Positions 46,161 through 57,748 of a stretch of 64,000 bases of DNA are shown one piece after another. This DNA comes from Buttiauxella gaviniae ATCC 51604 (GTDB taxonomy: Bacteria > Pseudomonadota > Gammaproteobacteria > Enterobacterales > Enterobacteriaceae): NCBI RefSeq assembly GCF_001654835.1, contig NZ_LXEP01000020.1:165061-229060 (forward strand), read 5' to 3'. The notes under the pieces were generated by a model. That model made no database searches, was not told the origin of the DNA, and saw only the letters and a program-made list of their open reading frames with translations. A program made the translations under genes and the position numbers. The stretch's first letter is position 1. Every line of letters starts with the position of its first letter.

Positions 46161-48050
46161 TCAGGCGCTACGGCGTAGCAGGCCTTGTTTTTTTAGCCAG
46201 ACAAGCAAAATGGAGATCGCCGCCGGGGTTACCCCTGAAATGCGTGATGCCTGCCCAATTGAGACTGGTTTATGATCGTTAAGCTTAGCGATCACTTCGT
46301 TAGAAAGACCACTCACCTGCTTGTAATCCAGCGTTGCAGGAAGCAACGTATTTTCGTTACGTTGTTGTTTTTCAATCTCTTCTTGCTGGCGAACGATGTA
46401 GCCTTCGTATTTGACCTGAATTTCTACCTGTTCAGCAGACTCTGGATCTTGAAGGCCTGGCGCAAATACTGACAGTTGCATCATCTCAGCATAGGTCATT
46501 TCTGGACGACGCAGCAGATCTTCGCCATTTGCTTCACGCGATAGTGGAGCACTTAGCTTAGCGTTTACTTCTTCAACGCTCTCAGAATGAGGATGCAGCC
46601 AGATGTCTTTCAGACGCTGACGCTCAAGCTCAATGCTTTCCAGTTTTTCGTTAAAGCGTGCCCAACGTTCGTCATCCACCAGACCCATTTCACGGCCAAC
46701 GGCGGTTAAACGCAGATCGGCGTTGTCTTCACGCAGCATCAAGCGGTATTCAGCACGTGAGGTGAACATGCGGTACGGCTCTTTCGTGCCTAGGGTGCAA
46801 AGATCGTCGACCAGTACGCCAAGGTATGCCTGGGAGCGAGCTGGTGCCCAACCCTCTTTCTCAGCAGAGAAGCGTGCTGCGTTCAAACCAGCCAATAAGC
46901 CTTGCGCCGCAGCTTCTTCGTAACCGGTAGTGCCGTTGATTTGGCCAGCAAAGAACAGACCCTGGATATATTTACTTTCCAGCGTTGGTTTCAGATCGCG
47001 AGGATCGAAGAAGTCATATTCAATGGCATAGCCAGGACGGACGATCTTCGCATTTTCCATGCCTTCCATCGAACGGACGATCTGCATCTGAACATCAAAC
47101 GGCAGGCTGGTGGAGATACCGTTCGGGTAGATTTCGTTGCTGGTTAGCCCTTCAGGCTCAAGGAAGATTTGGTGCTGGTTGCGATCAGCAAAACGCATCA
47201 CTTTGTCTTCGATTGACGGGCAGTAACGCGGGCCAATCCCTTCGATAACGCCTGCATACATCGGGCTGCGATCGAGGTTATTACGAATAACGTCATGCGT
47301 TTTTTCGTTGGTATACGTGATGTAACACGGTACTTGCGCAGGATGCTGGTTCACATTTCCCATGAACGAGAACACCGGCATTGGGTTATCGCCATGCTGC
47401 TTAGCAAGTACGCTGAAATCGATGGTGCGTGCGTCGATACGTGGAGGTGTGCCTGTTTTCAGGCGACTGACACGAAGTGGCAGTTCACGTAGACGGCGTG
47501 AAAGCGAAATGGATGGCGGATCGCCTGCACGACCACCGCTGTAGTTATCCAGTCCGATATGAATTTTGCCATCCAGGAATGTACCAACAGTCAGTACCAC
47601 GGATTTAGCGCGGAACTTCAAGCCCATTTGCGTGACAGCACCGACAACGCGATCGTTCTCAACAATCAGATCTTCAACAGCCTGCTGGAAGATCATCAGA
47701 TTGGGCTGGTTTTCCAGCGCAGTGCGTACCGCCTGGCGGTAAAGCACTCGGTCTGCCTGAGCACGAGTAGCCCGTACTGCGGGGCCTTTACTCGCGTTTA
47801 GTATCCTAAACTGGATACCGGCATGGTCGATAGCTTTTGCCATCAAACCGCCTAAAGCATCCACTTCTTTAACCAGATGTCCCTTGCCAATACCACCGAT
47901 CGCTGGGTTACAAGACATTTGCCCTAACGTGTCGATATTGTGAGTCAAAAGAAGGGTTTGTTGGCCCATCCGTGCAGCAGCCATTGCAGCCTCGGTGCCT
48001 GCATGACCCCCGCCAATGATGATGACGTCAAAAGGATCTGGATAAAACAT
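46161..48050 (-). CDS. mnmG: tRNA uridine-5-carboxymethylaminomethyl modification enzyme MnmG
   Basis: 629 residues, the E. coli length. The FAD-binding Rossmann motif [17 protein letters not shown] lies near residues 13-29, followed by [23 protein letters not shown] near 46-68. The NADH-site and tRNA-contact region includes [18 protein letters not shown] near 375-392 and the C-terminal helical part ending [11 protein letters not shown]. It partners MnmE (11833-13197). In E. coli its transcription, directed away from oriC, affects initiation. The same geometry holds here. Confidence 0.98.
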   Translation of the reverse strand: MFYPDPFDVIIIGGGHAGTEAAMAAARMGQQTLLLTHNIDTLGQMSCNPAIGGIGKGHLVKEVDALGGLMAKAIDHAGIQFRILNASKGPAVRATRAQADRVLYRQAVRTALENQPNLMIFQQAVEDLIVENDRVVGAVTQMGLKFRAKSVVLTVGTFLDGKIHIGLDNYSGGRAGDPPSISLSRRLRELPLRVSRLKTGTPPRIDARTIDFSVLAKQHGDNPMPVFSFMGNVNQHPAQVPCYITYTNEKTHDVIRNNLDRSPMYAGVIEGIGPRYCPSIEDKVMRFADRNQHQIFLEPEGLTSNEIYPNGISTSLPFDVQMQIVRSMEGMENAKIVRPGYAIEYDFFDPRDLKPTLESKYIQGLFFAGQINGTTGYEEAAAQGLLAGLNAARFSAEKEGWAPARSQAYLGVLVDDLCTLGTKEPYRMFTSRAEYRLMLREDNADLRLTAVGREMGLVDDERWARFNEKLESIELERQRLKDIWLHPHSESVEEVNAKLSAPLSREANGEDLLRRPEMTYAEMMQLSVFAPGLQDPESAEQVEIQVKYEGYIVRQQEEIEKQQRNENTLLPATLDYKQVSGLSNEVIAKLNDHKPVSIGQASRISGVTPAAISILLVWLKKQGLLRRSA

Positions 48051-48160
48051 GGTACTGCCTCACGGTTTTGCAAATGGGGGATGACTGATTCCCGGGGTTG
48101 GCGATTCTACTTAACTTTAGCCTTTCGAGAAAGCCTTGGGATCCCCGGTAATTAAAAGAA

Positions 48161-48406
48161 GATCTTTTTTATTTAAAGATCTCTTTATTATGATCTCTTA
48201 TTAGGATCGGCATGTTCTGTGGATAAGCGCTTTTATGGTAAAGAGATCAAGCGATTAAGAAGGATCGTTAGCTGTGAATGATCGGTGATCCTACGCAGTA
48301 TAAGCTGGGATCAAAACAGGTACTTATGCACAACTCAAAAAGTGAACAGGAGTTGTTATTGGGATAACTACTGCTTAACCCAAGGTTTTAAGCATACTTA
48401 TACACA
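48161..48406. other. oriC: Chromosomal replication origin oriC
   Basis: The 246-bp core lies between mnmG and mioC. The three A/T-rich 13-mers are GATCTTTTTTATTT (48161), GATCTCTTTATTA (48178-48190) and GATCTCTTATTAG (48192-48204). DnaA boxes: R1 TGTGGATAA at 48218-48226, R2 TTATGCACA at 48324-48332, R3-like TTGGGATAA at 48359-48367 and R4 TTATACACA at 48398-48406. I count nine GATC sites for Dam/SeqA. The GTGAATGATCGGTGATCCT stretch is conserved with E. coli. R2, R3 and R4 differ from the E. coli boxes. The remaining flanks of the 372-bp gap (48051-48160 and 48407-48422) show no further feature. Confidence 0.97.
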
Positions 48407-48422
48407 GATAAAAGTGAGATCT

Positions 48423-48872
48423 TTACAAATCCAGGAGTAAATTCTTCCATGATCCGACCCAAATCTCAGCCGGATCCTCAGGAATATCGTGATCAAGGAT
48501 GTTCACTTTGAGTAAAGAGCCCACTCTTTTAGCTCCGCACTCCGTCAGAAGGGTGTCCAATTTTTCAATTGCGCCGCAAAAAGTGTCGTATTCACGACTA
48601 CCAATTCCGATTGCACCATAATGAAGAGAACTCAGATCCGGACGTTCTTCATTTATAGCATCGAAGAGAGGTTGCAGATTGTCAGGAAGATCCCCAGCCC
48701 CATGAGTAGAAGAGACAATCAGCCAAATTCCACTGGTTTGCAGATCTTCTAACAGTGGCCCATGCAGCGTTTGGGTCGTAAAACCCGCCTCATCGAGCTT
48801 TTCAGCTAAATGTTCAGCGACATATTCAGCACTGCCCAGGGTACTGCCGCTAATCAGAGTAACTTCTGTCAT
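48423..48872 (-). CDS. mioC: Flavodoxin-like FMN-binding protein MioC
   Basis: 149 residues (E. coli 147). The flavodoxin FMN-phosphate loop is SGSTLGSAEYVAEHLAEKL near residues 8-26, with THGAGDLPDN near 55-64 and IGSREYDTFCGA near 91-102 in the flavin-contact positions. In E. coli it is tied to biotin synthase activity and lies beside oriC, its transcription running into the origin. The same place and direction hold here. Confidence 0.96.
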   Translation of the reverse strand: MTEVTLISGSTLGSAEYVAEHLAEKLDEAGFTTQTLHGPLLEDLQTSGIWLIVSSTHGAGDLPDNLQPLFDAINEERPDLSSLHYGAIGIGSREYDTFCGAIEKLDTLLTECGAKRVGSLLKVNILDHDIPEDPAEIWVGSWKNLLLDL

Positions 48873-48932
48873 TGCGATCCCACCTTTTCGAAACGATGGG
48901 CATTGTACGCTGTGTAAGGCCTGCGATCTACC

Positions 48933-48941
48933 TGTGGATAA
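48933..48941 (-). promoter_or_regulatory. DnaA box upstream of mioC
   Basis: TGTGGATAA on the top strand, that is TTATCCACA leftward, 61 bp upstream of the mioC start. In E. coli a DnaA box here lets DnaA repress mioC. Confidence 0.75.
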
Positions 48942-48962
48942 TATGGGTATTAAAAATAACTG

Positions 48963-49421
48963 TCAGGGCTTGATGGTGCGCATGATCGGGTTCTGGAGGG
49001 AGATCAGTGTTTCGGTGGACTGAATTTCATCAATTGTTTGGATCTTGTTGATAAGTACTTGTTGAAGCGCATCGATAGATCGACACATCACCTTAATAAA
49101 GATGCTGTAGTGGCCGGTGGTGTAATACGCCTCAGTGACTTCTTCGAGGCTTTCCAGTTTTGCCAGTGCCGAAGGGTAGTCCTTCGCACTCTTCAAGATG
49201 ATGCCGATAAAGCAGCAAACGTCGTAACCCAGTTGTTTAGGGCTGATATCGATGCGTGCGCCGGTAATGATCCCTGCCTGCTTCATCTTCTCTACACGTA
49301 CGTGAATCGTGCCGGGGCTGACACTGAATTGTTTAGCCAGTTCTGCGTAAGCAGTACGGGCATTTGCCATTAAAGCGTCGAGGATGCCGCGATCGAGATT
49401 GTCGATCTGATAATTATCCAT
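48963..49421 (-). CDS. asnC: Lrp/AsnC-family regulator AsnC
   Basis: 152 residues from the ATG at 49421 (MDNYQIDNLDRGILDAL), with AGGA 7 bases before. A GTG one codon upstream is not needed. The helix-turn-helix is TAYAELAKQFSVSPGTIHVRVEKMKQAGII near residues 23-52, and the C-terminal RAM ligand domain covers about 65-140. In E. coli AsnC activates asnA and is modulated by asparagine. It is transcribed divergently from asnA with 156 bp between. Confidence 0.96.
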   Translation of the reverse strand: MDNYQIDNLDRGILDALMANARTAYAELAKQFSVSPGTIHVRVEKMKQAGIITGARIDISPKQLGYDVCCFIGIILKSAKDYPSALAKLESLEEVTEAYYTTGHYSIFIKVMCRSIDALQQVLINKIQTIDEIQSTETLISLQNPIMRTIKP

Positions 49422-49577
49422 CACTTTTTCCTATGATTAGTAACGATAGTTCAGATTTTATAGCCTTAAATTAGTCGATTGAAAACCAGTAAGGCTTTTT
49501 TATTGTTGATTATTGAATGTTATGCCGACTTTGTTGCTTAATCATCGTCAGTAAAACAACACAATAAAGAGAAAACC

Positions 49578-50570
49578 ATGAAAACTGCCTACATCGCTAA
49601 ACAACGCCAGATTAGTTTTGTTAAGTCCCACTTCTCTCGTCAACTGGAAGAAAAGCTTGGTCTGATGGAAGTCCAGGCTCCGATTCTCAGTCGCGTGGGT
49701 GATGGTACTCAAGACAATCTGTCTGGTTGTGAAAAGGCGGTGCAGGTGAAGGTGAAAACCTTGCCTGACGCGCAGTTTGAAGTGGTGCATTCGCTGGCCA
49801 AATGGAAAAGAAAAACACTAGGCCAGCACGACTTCAGCGCGGGCGAAGGGCTTTACACGCACATGAAAGCTCTTCGCCCCGATGAAGACCGTTTGACTCC
49901 TATTCATTCTGTGTACGTCGATCAGTGGGATTGGGAACGTGTTATGGGTGAAGGAGAACGTCATCTCGGTACGCTTAAGCAAACTGTAGAAAGCATCTGG
50001 GCGGCAATGAAAGCCACGGAAGCCGCAGTGAGCGAGCAGTACGGTTTGACGCCTTTCCTGCCAGAACAAATCCACTTTGTTCATAGCGAAGAACTACAAC
50101 AGCGCTTCCCGGACCTTGATGCAAAAGGGCGTGAGCGTGCGATTGCGAAAGAGTTGGGCGCGGTGTTCCTGATTGGTATTGGTGGCAAACTGGCAGATGG
50201 AAAACGCCATGATGTTCGTGCACCAGATTACGATGACTGGTCAACCGCCAGCCAGGGCGATTTCAAAGGGTTAAACGGTGACATTATGGTGTGGAACCCG
50301 CTGCTTGAAGATGCGTTTGAACTCTCTTCCATGGGGATCCGCGTGGATGCGCAAGCATTGCAGCATCAGTTAGCAACCACCGGTGATGAGGATCGTCTGC
50401 AACTTGAGTGGCACCAGTCACTGCTCAAAGGCGAAATGCCGCAAACCATTGGTGGTGGCATCGGGCAGTCTCGTTTGGTGATGCTGATGCTGCAACAGCC
50501 ACACATTGGCCAGGTACAGTGCGGCGTGTGGCCTGCGGAAGTCCACGCTAAGGTTGCGTCACTGTTGTAA
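49578..50570 (+). CDS. asnA: Aspartate-ammonia ligase (asparagine synthetase A)
   Basis: 330 residues, the E. coli length. It is related to class II aminoacyl-tRNA synthetases and forms asparagine from aspartate, ammonia and ATP. Visible are [31 protein letters not shown] near residues 14-44, the ATP/adenylate-site region [16 protein letters not shown] near 90-105 and the C-terminal motif 3 [23 protein letters not shown] near 294-316. The upstream gap should hold the AsnC site. It ends 3 bp before the convergent viaA. Confidence 0.97.
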   Translation: MKTAYIAKQRQISFVKSHFSRQLEEKLGLMEVQAPILSRVGDGTQDNLSGCEKAVQVKVKTLPDAQFEVVHSLAKWKRKTLGQHDFSAGEGLYTHMKALRPDEDRLTPIHSVYVDQWDWERVMGEGERHLGTLKQTVESIWAAMKATEAAVSEQYGLTPFLPEQIHFVHSEELQQRFPDLDAKGRERAIAKELGAVFLIGIGGKLADGKRHDVRAPDYDDWSTASQGDFKGLNGDIMVWNPLLEDAFELSSMGIRVDAQALQHQLATTGDEDRLQLEWHQSLLKGEMPQTIGGGIGQSRLVMLMLQQPHIGQVQCGVWPAEVHAKVASLL

Positions 50571-50573
50571 GAA

Positions 50574-52025
50574 TTAACGCCGCCAGCGACGAATCAGGCG
50601 GCTACGCATCCCGGTATCGAAGCGCCAGATATGATCGAATATGCGCATGATGCCGGGCTTGCCGTGCCCCGACATGGCGACGGCATGAAAACGATGCAGG
50701 TGTTTACGCTGGAGATCCTTCACTTGCGTCACCACATCATCTGGCAGGCGTTGAGCAATAAAATCAGAAATCACTACAGCATCGGCGTCAAACCATTCAC
50801 TTCCCTGCATTTTTTCTGCGATCGCACGAAAACAACTGGCGAGATCGGTACCACCGCGAAAACGCTGGCTCAGAAAACGGATCGCTTGCTCAATACCATC
50901 TGCGCCACACACTTCGTAACGCACCACTTCACTGGAAAACAGCATGATGAAACAGCGACGGTTATCGGCAAGCGCCACGCGCATCAGTGCGAGGCAAAAC
51001 GCTTTGGCACATTGTTCGTTAAAACCGCCCATTGAACCTGACGTATCCACGCAAACAATGAAAGGCCCACGTGGCTGCTCGTCAAAATCCTGGTGAACGA
51101 CAGGGCGCTCGACAACTTTCTCGCGCCAGGAGTCACCATGTAGCCGGTAAGTCAGCAGCTGCTTTTCCACCAGCCGGCGATAAAACTCAAATTCCAGCTC
51201 ACTAATGCCAAGTGTTGCCAACTCTGGCGGTAATAACCGCAAAATGTCATCGCTACGCTGAAGCCCGTCAACCTGTTCTGGCACCGTTGCTGGTTCACGC
51301 ACCAGCATGCGCCAGGTTTCGGTTGGTGCATCTTTTTTCGGTACCGCTTTTGCTTCTTTAGAGCGGCCAAGCTGTTCGGCCAGTTTGAGCAATTCAGGCT
51401 GGCTGGCAAGAAAATCGCCGTACTGAATGATGAGCTGATAATCCCCACGCTTAAGCGAACCGGCACTCATATCCCAAAGGCGTCCTGCGGCGTTATCGCT
51501 ATCGACTAAAACCGGTTCTAGCTGGCCGCTTAATGCCAGACGCTGCTGCACTTCAGCGAGCAACTGGTCACGCTCGTCTTCCAGTAATTGTTGGTTAAGT
51601 GATGTGGTCTGAACCACCAGGCTCAAACGCCAGCGTTGCAGAAACAGCGTTTGTTGGGCGGGTGTCAGCCGAGGTGTTTCTGCCACCAGCTTCTGGGCTT
51701 GTCCAAAGAACGGAGAATCAACACTTTCTAGCAGGCGTAAGATATCCGGAAGCTTTGCGGATAGTTGATTTGTGGTAAGCAGTTGGCTCTCCTGATAACA
51801 CATAACTTCCAGGGTTAGTTCTTGCGGCACGTTGGTGTCGTGCAGTCGAGCCTTAAGCAATTCGCGCCAGCGAGGAATATCTTTAGTTACCGCGTTTTTC
51901 ATGCGTGGGAATTTTTCAAAAAACACCGCCAACTGAGGTGCTGCCAACAGTGCGACAATAATTCCTTCTATTAGCTCACCTTCGCTAATCGCGAGGATCA
52001 CATCAAGAGCCTCAACGCTTAACAT
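50574..52025 (-). CDS. viaA: ViaA, VWA-domain partner of RavA
   Basis: 483 residues (E. coli 483). The N-terminal helical part is followed by a C-terminal von Willebrand A domain with the metal-site motif DTSGSMGG near residues 329-336, then DLASCFRAI and VISDFIAQ. It binds RavA and respiratory targets such as NADH dehydrogenase I and fumarate reductase. Its start overlaps the ravA stop by one base, so translation is coupled. Confidence 0.95.
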   Translation of the reverse strand: MLSVEALDVILAISEGELIEGIIVALLAAPQLAVFFEKFPRMKNAVTKDIPRWRELLKARLHDTNVPQELTLEVMCYQESQLLTTNQLSAKLPDILRLLESVDSPFFGQAQKLVAETPRLTPAQQTLFLQRWRLSLVVQTTSLNQQLLEDERDQLLAEVQQRLALSGQLEPVLVDSDNAAGRLWDMSAGSLKRGDYQLIIQYGDFLASQPELLKLAEQLGRSKEAKAVPKKDAPTETWRMLVREPATVPEQVDGLQRSDDILRLLPPELATLGISELEFEFYRRLVEKQLLTYRLHGDSWREKVVERPVVHQDFDEQPRGPFIVCVDTSGSMGGFNEQCAKAFCLALMRVALADNRRCFIMLFSSEVVRYEVCGADGIEQAIRFLSQRFRGGTDLASCFRAIAEKMQGSEWFDADAVVISDFIAQRLPDDVVTQVKDLQRKHLHRFHAVAMSGHGKPGIMRIFDHIWRFDTGMRSRLIRRWRR

Positions 52026-53518
52026 CAGTGGCGTGCCTGTTTAATCTGTTCCGCAACGTCTTGCAGGCTGGCTTCAATTTTCCCCAGCCATTCGTTGTGG
52101 ATGAACAAACATTTTTGCTGATCGTTAAAACGTTCGTGTTGCTGGTGGAGTGTGGCTTCGAGAGAGTCGAATTGTTGTTTGATCTCATCCGGCATCCCTT
52201 CTTGCTGTTTGCCCGGAAGCAGCAGACGCGTACCTTGCAGGCTTATATCGCGCAGAACCAGATGCTGGCTTGCGTCGACTTCCATATTCAATACCTGGGC
52301 AAAACCAATACCGTTGAGCTTGCCACGCAGCTCCCCGCCTTTTATTAGCCACTGCGCACAGGCTTCGCGGGAGATAGAGACGTGGATAACTTCGATATCG
52401 TGTAGTTTCAGCGGCTGCTGGAGTAATAACGTCAGCGTTTCGCCAGCCAGTGTATCTGGTAACTGATACTGTGGACGACGGGTAAACATACCGCCTTGTT
52501 TGGTTACGGTGATTGCTTCCCGGTCACTGTGTTGCTGCTGTAATTGAATACGGTTCTGAATAATGGAACCCAATTTACTGAGCATCGCATTTTGCTGCCA
52601 GGCGTGCCCAGTCATCAATATTTCCAACTGTTGCTGCATCAAATTCATCGCTGCATGGTCATGCCACAGGCAATCTTTTAGCAGGATCAAATCAATCGGG
52701 GCGACAGCATTGCGGCCGCTAAAGAAGGCACTGGCTTGTAACAGGCGAATGGCTTTCTTCCAGCGGCGGTCAGAAACATAAGGTGCCCCTGAAGCATTAT
52801 CGAGTTGCTGGCGTAAGGTGAAGATCAGCTCAAATACATTCTCTGGCAGTACAACGGTGCCAATTTCCTTCTGCCATTTGAAATACTCATCGTCAGTGAC
52901 TTGCAAGCTTTCGGGAACCGGGTTGTCGTTCTCATCATGCTGACTGGTGAGCATGGAACGGAAATTACCTTTGTCCTGCACTTTGTCGAGCCACAGGCGA
53001 ATCAGCATACGGTCATATAGCGCTTCCAGGCTGCTGTCTGCTTCCGGGAGTTCATTGGAAGCGGCTACCAGCAAACGCATTGGGATTTTTTCTTCACTTG
53101 CCCCATTACGGAAACGTCGTTCATTTATTGCGGTCAGCAGGGTATTCAGAATTGCTGGACCTGCCTTCCAGATTTCATCAAGAAAGACGATCTCAGCTTC
53201 TGGCAAATAGCCCGCGGTCAGACGTTCATAGCGGCCTTCATCTTTTAAAGCCTGAATGGAAAGCGGACCAAACACCTCTTCTGGAGTGGAGAAACGCGTC
53301 ATCAGGTATTCAAAAGCGTGTGCATGCTGGAATGCAAACTTCAGTCGGCGGGCAATCAAACTCTTGGCTATACCTGGAGGGCCAAGCAAGAAAACACTTT
53401 CTCCGCTTAGCGCTGCCAGCAGGCAAAGACGCACCGCGTGTTGGCGTTCAAACAATCCTTTTTCCAGTGCCTGGCTAAGCCGTGAAATTCTTTCAGCCAA
53501 TAAATGTGATTGAGCCAT
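52025..53518 (-). CDS. ravA: RavA, MoxR-family AAA+ ATPase
   Basis: 497 residues from the ATG at 53518 ([14 protein letters not shown]), matching the E. coli start (498). An in-frame ATG 12 codons upstream is unlikely. Walker A is GPPGIAKSL near residues 46-54, Walker B is [12 protein letters not shown] near 108-119, sensor 1 lies in [11 protein letters not shown] near 155-165, and the C-terminal LARA-type domain is beyond about 330. RavA-ViaA modulates respiratory complexes and aminoglycoside uptake. In E. coli RavA also binds the inducible lysine decarboxylase. Confidence 0.96.
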   Translation of the reverse strand: MAQSHLLAERISRLSQALEKGLFERQHAVRLCLLAALSGESVFLLGPPGIAKSLIARRLKFAFQHAHAFEYLMTRFSTPEEVFGPLSIQALKDEGRYERLTAGYLPEAEIVFLDEIWKAGPAILNTLLTAINERRFRNGASEEKIPMRLLVAASNELPEADSSLEALYDRMLIRLWLDKVQDKGNFRSMLTSQHDENDNPVPESLQVTDDEYFKWQKEIGTVVLPENVFELIFTLRQQLDNASGAPYVSDRRWKKAIRLLQASAFFSGRNAVAPIDLILLKDCLWHDHAAMNLMQQQLEILMTGHAWQQNAMLSKLGSIIQNRIQLQQQHSDREAITVTKQGGMFTRRPQYQLPDTLAGETLTLLLQQPLKLHDIEVIHVSISREACAQWLIKGGELRGKLNGIGFAQVLNMEVDASQHLVLRDISLQGTRLLLPGKQQEGMPDEIKQQFDSLEATLHQQHERFNDQQKCLFIHNEWLGKIEASLQDVAEQIKQARH

Positions 53519-53745
53519 AATTAGCATTGCATCCTTACGCGGTATAAAACTCATTGGGTACAGCGAGTATATCGTTCATCTATATTATCGTTAATGGATT
53601 GATGAACGGCTCTTTTTTCCCTGACATAAGTTAAGCCTGTTGTATTTAGGGGTACGATTTACTTCATTATCGTGCATACTGTGCGCCTTTTTGTGGGCCA
53701 AGGGACTAAGCACACGCTTTCAGGATTCCAACAAAAGATTAGTCT

Positions 53746-55614
53746 ATGAGCGCTGATAATAAACAATCATTGCCTGCGATAACGCTGGCTGCAATTGGGG
53801 TGGTATACGGTGATATCGGTACTAGCCCGCTTTATACCCTTCGTGAATGTCTGTCTGGTCAATTTGGGTTTGGCGTAGAACGTGACGCCGTATTTGGCTT
53901 TTTATCTTTAATTTTCTGGTTATTGATCTTAGTCGTCTCTGTTAAATATCTTACTTTTGTCATGCGTGCTGATAACGCCGGTGAAGGCGGTATTTTGACG
54001 CTAATGTCTTTGGCTGGGCGTAATACTTCGGCAAGAATGACGTCGGTGCTGGTGATCATGGGATTGATCGGCGGCAGCTTCTTCTATGGCGAGGTAGTCA
54101 TCACCCCGGCAATATCGGTTATGTCTGCCATTGAAGGGCTTGAGATAGCCGCGCCGCAGCTCGACGCCTATATTGTTCCACTGTCGATAGCTGTACTGAC
54201 TCTGCTGTTTATGATTCAGAAACACGGTACTGGTCTGGTGGGCAAACTGTTTGCTCCGGTTATGATGCTTTGGTTCCTGGTGCTGGCCGTCTTGGGTGCG
54301 CGCAGTATTATTGCCAACCCGGAAGTGCTTCATGCGCTGAATCCTGCGTGGGCGGTGCACTTCTTCATCGAATACAAAACAGTTTCATTCTTTGCTCTCG
54401 GCGCTGTAGTGCTTTCTATTACCGGGGTTGAAGCGTTATATGCGGATATGGGCCACTTTGGTAAGTTACCGATTCGTATTGCGTGGTTCTCGGTGGTATT
54501 GCCGTCACTAGTACTTAACTATTTCGGCCAGGGTGCGTTGCTGCTCAAAACCCCGGAAGCTATAAAGAACCCATTCTTCTTATTAGCTCCTGACTGGGCG
54601 CTAATACCGCTGATGATTCTGGCAACGCTTGCTACGGTTATCGCTTCTCAGGCTGTTATCTCTGGCGTGTTCTCATTGACTCGTCAGGCTGTGCGCCTGG
54701 GTTACCTGTCGCCAATGCGCATCATCCACACCTCGGAAATGGAATCCGGGCAGATTTATGTGCCAGCAATTAACTGGCTCCTCTATATCTCCGTGGTTAT
54801 TGTCATTGTAAGTTTCGAGCACTCCAGCAACCTGGCGGCGGCATACGGTATTGCTGTTACGGGTACGATGGTACTGACTTCCATACTCTGCTGTACCGTT
54901 GCCACCAAAAACTGGCACTGGAACAAAATTGCCGTGCTGCTGATGGGCTTTGCTTTCCTTTGCATCGACATTCCACTGTTCTCGGCAAACGTGGTGAAAA
55001 TCTTCTCTGGTGGTTGGCTGCCACTGTGCCTGGCGTTGGTGATGTTTATCATTATGACGACCTGGAAGAGCGAGCGTTTCCGCCTGCTGCGCCGTATGCA
55101 TGAGCACGGAAATTCTCTGGAAGCGATGATTGCCTCACTGGAAAAATCGCCGCCGGTACGTGTGCCGGGTACTGCGGTTTATATGTCCCGTGCCTTGAAC
55201 GTGATTCCGTTTGCCATGCTGCACAACCTCAAGCACAACAAAGTGCTGCATGAGCGTGTAGTGCTGCTGACGCTGCGAACTGAAGATGCACCGTATGTGC
55301 ATAACGTTCGCCGTGTTTCTATCGAGCAGCTTTCGCCTACCTTCTGGCGTGTGGTGGCAAGCTACGGCTGGCGCGAAACGCCAAACGTGGAAGAGGTGTT
55401 CCACCGCTGTGGCCTGGAAGGGTTAAGCTGCCGAATGATGGAGACTTCGTTCTTTATGTCGCATGAGTCGCTGATCATCGGTAAACGCCCGTGGTATCTG
55501 CGCCTGCGTGGCAAACTGTTCCTCGCGCTGCAACGCAACGCCTTGCGCGCGCCTGACCAATTCGAAATCCCACCGAACCGGGTTATTGAGTTAGGTACTC
55601 AGGTCGAGATATAA
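53746..55614 (+). CDS. kup: Low-affinity potassium uptake protein Kup (TrkD)
   Basis: 622 residues, the E. coli length. Twelve hydrophobic segments cover residues about 10-435, with [18 protein letters not shown] near residues 17-34, DNAGEGGI near 71-78 and [13 protein letters not shown] near 225-237, all typical of KUP/HAK/KT transporters. A long soluble C-terminal part (about 440-622) follows. It moves K+ with H+ and is most useful in acid or at high osmolarity. It is divergent from ravA with 227 bp between, which should hold both promoters. Confidence 0.97.
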   Translation: MSADNKQSLPAITLAAIGVVYGDIGTSPLYTLRECLSGQFGFGVERDAVFGFLSLIFWLLILVVSVKYLTFVMRADNAGEGGILTLMSLAGRNTSARMTSVLVIMGLIGGSFFYGEVVITPAISVMSAIEGLEIAAPQLDAYIVPLSIAVLTLLFMIQKHGTGLVGKLFAPVMMLWFLVLAVLGARSIIANPEVLHALNPAWAVHFFIEYKTVSFFALGAVVLSITGVEALYADMGHFGKLPIRIAWFSVVLPSLVLNYFGQGALLLKTPEAIKNPFFLLAPDWALIPLMILATLATVIASQAVISGVFSLTRQAVRLGYLSPMRIIHTSEMESGQIYVPAINWLLYISVVIVIVSFEHSSNLAAAYGIAVTGTMVLTSILCCTVATKNWHWNKIAVLLMGFAFLCIDIPLFSANVVKIFSGGWLPLCLALVMFIIMTTWKSERFRLLRRMHEHGNSLEAMIASLEKSPPVRVPGTAVYMSRALNVIPFAMLHNLKHNKVLHERVVLLTLRTEDAPYVHNVRRVSIEQLSPTFWRVVASYGWRETPNVEEVFHRCGLEGLSCRMMETSFFMSHESLIIGKRPWYLRLRGKLFLALQRNALRAPDQFEIPPNRVIELGTQVEI

Positions 55615-55618
55615 CGCT

Positions 55619-55651
55619 AACGCCTCTTCAATCGAAGGGGCGTTTTTTTGC
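55619..55651 (+). terminator. terminator of kup
   Basis: AACGCCTCTTC (55619-55629) and GAAGGGGCGTT (55634-55644) pair with one wobble, followed by a seven-base T-run. Confidence 0.88.
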
Positions 55652-55696
55652 CGTTTGATTGTGCACGCTCTCATTTCCCCCGTAGTGAAACAAGAC

Positions 55697-55792
55697 AGCG
55701 AAACGTTTCGATACCGATCACACTTCTGTAACTTGCTGGTTGTTTTACCACCACTACATTTCCTACACTTCATCTCAGCGAAACGTTTCGCT
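55697..55792. promoter_or_regulatory. two RbsR operators upstream of rbsD
   Basis: AGCGAAACGTTTCGAT at 55697-55712 and the perfect AGCGAAACGTTTCGCT at 55777-55792 are LacI-family palindromes with 80 bp between centres. The downstream one lies just before the rbsD ribosome-binding site and is the E. coli-type operator. The upstream one could allow looping by the RbsR encoded at 60657. A TCACA CRP half-site lies at 55719-55723. Confidence 0.85.
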
Positions 55793-55806
55793 AGTGGAGT
55801 AAGAAA

Positions 55807-56226
55807 ATGAAGAAAGGCACAGTTCTCAACGCTGATATCTCGTCTGTTATTTCCCGTCTTGGCCACACCGACACGCTGGTGATTGCCGATGCCGGGTTGC
55901 CCATTCCTCGCAATACACCGCGTATTGATTTGGCACTGACTCACGGCGTACCGGGTTTTATGCAGGTCGTTGAAGTCGTAACGCAAGAGATGCAGGTTGA
56001 AGCTGCAGTCTTAGCTTCGGAAATTAAACAACATAATCCCCAACTCCATGAAACGTTGCTCAAGCACATCGAGCAACTGCAACAACACCAGGGAAACACC
56101 ATTTCTATTCGTTACATTAGTCATGAACAGTTCAAGCAACATACCGCTGATAGCCAGGCGGTTATTCGCAGCGGGGAGTGTTCCCCGTATGCGAATATCA
56201 TTCTTTGTGCTGGCGTAACTTTCTGA
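55807..56226 (+). CDS. rbsD: D-ribose pyranase RbsD
   Basis: 139 residues, the E. coli length ([22 protein letters not shown]). It converts beta-ribopyranose to ribofuranose, feeding RbsK. The RbsD/FucU family pattern is clear: [24 protein letters not shown] with active-site His20 and Asp, and the C-terminal [15 protein letters not shown]. It is the first gene of rbsDACBKR. The next gene starts 7 bp later. Confidence 0.96.
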   Translation: MKKGTVLNADISSVISRLGHTDTLVIADAGLPIPRNTPRIDLALTHGVPGFMQVVEVVTQEMQVEAAVLASEIKQHNPQLHETLLKHIEQLQQHQGNTISIRYISHEQFKQHTADSQAVIRSGECSPYANIILCAGVTF

Positions 56227-56233
56227 GGCCGGC

Positions 56234-57748
56234 ATGGAACCGTTACTGCAATTAAAAGGGATCGATAAATCGTTTCCGGGCGTAAAAGCTCTTTCTGGTG
56301 CCGCGTTGAATGTGTACGCCGGGCGCGTGATGGCGCTGGTGGGCGAAAACGGCGCAGGCAAGTCCACCATGATGAAAGTGCTGACCGGCATCTATCAACG
56401 TGATGCGGGTTCGTTGTTATGGCTTGGCACAGAAACCACCTTTAATGGCCCGAAATCCTCACAGGAAGCGGGCATCGGCATTATTCATCAGGAACTGAAC
56501 CTGATCCCGCAGCTCAGCATCGCGGAAAACATCTTTCTCGGCCGTGAATACGTTAACCGCTTTGGCAAAATCGACTGGAAAACGATGTATGCCGAGGCGG
56601 ATAAGTTGCTTGCTAAGCTCAACCTGCGCTTTAACAGCCAGAAGCTGGTGGGTGATTTGTCGATTGGCGATCAGCAGATGGTCGAAATCGCCAAGGTTCT
56701 GAGTTTCGAGTCGAAAGTCATTGTGATGGACGAACCAACCGATGCTTTGACCGATACCGAAACCGATTCTTTATTCCGCGTTATTCGCGAGCTGAAAGCT
56801 CAGGGGCGTGGCATCGTCTATATCTCGCACCGCATGAAAGAGATCTTCGAGATTTGCGACGACGTGACCGTGTTCCGCGACGGGCAATTTATTGCCGAGC
56901 GTGAAGTGGTGACGCTGACCGAAGATACGCTTATCGAAATGATGGTCGGCCGCAAACTTGAGGATCAATACCCTCGCCTGGATAAACAACCTGGCGAAAC
57001 CCTTTTGCGCGTCGACAACCTTTCCGGGCCAGGCGTGCATGACGTCAGCTTCACTTTGCGCAAGGGCGAGATTCTCGGCGTTGCCGGTTTGATGGGCGCG
57101 GGCCGTACCGAATTAATGAAAGTGCTTTATGGCGCACTGCCGCGTACCGGCGGCTATGTTGCGCTTGATGGTCGTGAAGTGGTGACGCGCTCACCGCAAG
57201 ATGGCCTGGCAAACGGCATCGTTTATATCTCCGAAGACCGTAAGCGTGACGGGCTGGTGCTCGGCATGTCAGTCAAAGAGAACATGTCGCTGACTGCGCT
57301 GCGCTACTTCAGCCATAACGTGGGTAGCCTGCGGCATAAAGATGAACAGCAAGCGGTGCAGGACTTTATCCGTTTGTTCAACGTGAAAACCCCGTCAATG
57401 GAGCAGCCAATCGGCCTGCTTTCAGGGGGCAATCAGCAAAAAGTGGCGATTGCCCGTGGCCTGATGACGCGCCCGAAAGTGCTGATTCTTGATGAGCCAA
57501 CACGCGGCGTTGACGTTGGCGCTAAGAAAGAAATTTATCAGTTAATCAATCAGTTCAAAGCCGATGGGTTAAGCATCATTCTCGTTTCGTCCGAAATGCC
57601 GGAAGTGCTCGGTATGAGTGACCGAATCATGGTGATGCACGAGGGGCATCTGGGCGGGGAATTTACCCGTGAAGAAGCCACTCAGGAAGTCTTAATGGCG
57701 GCAGCCGTCGGCAAGCTCAATCGCGTGAATCAGGAGTCTGTAAAATGA
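56234..57748 (+). CDS. rbsA: Ribose ABC transporter ATPase RbsA
   Basis: 504 residues (E. coli 501) with two ABC domains. The first has Walker [10 protein letters not shown] at residues 37-45, signature LSIGDQQM near 140-147 and Walker [12 protein letters not shown] near 157-167. The second has the degenerate [10 protein letters not shown] near 287-296, signature LSGGNQQK near 395-402 and [14 protein letters not shown]. This pairing is typical of the monosaccharide importers. It powers RbsC. The stop overlaps the rbsC start by 4 bases (ATGA), so they are coupled. Confidence 0.96.
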   Translation: MEPLLQLKGIDKSFPGVKALSGAALNVYAGRVMALVGENGAGKSTMMKVLTGIYQRDAGSLLWLGTETTFNGPKSSQEAGIGIIHQELNLIPQLSIAENIFLGREYVNRFGKIDWKTMYAEADKLLAKLNLRFNSQKLVGDLSIGDQQMVEIAKVLSFESKVIVMDEPTDALTDTETDSLFRVIRELKAQGRGIVYISHRMKEIFEICDDVTVFRDGQFIAEREVVTLTEDTLIEMMVGRKLEDQYPRLDKQPGETLLRVDNLSGPGVHDVSFTLRKGEILGVAGLMGAGRTELMKVLYGALPRTGGYVALDGREVVTRSPQDGLANGIVYISEDRKRDGLVLGMSVKENMSLTALRYFSHNVGSLRHKDEQQAVQDFIRLFNVKTPSMEQPIGLLSGGNQQKVAIARGLMTRPKVLILDEPTRGVDVGAKKEIYQLINQFKADGLSIILVSSEMPEVLGMSDRIMVMHEGHLGGEFTREEATQEVLMAAAVGKLNRVNQESVK

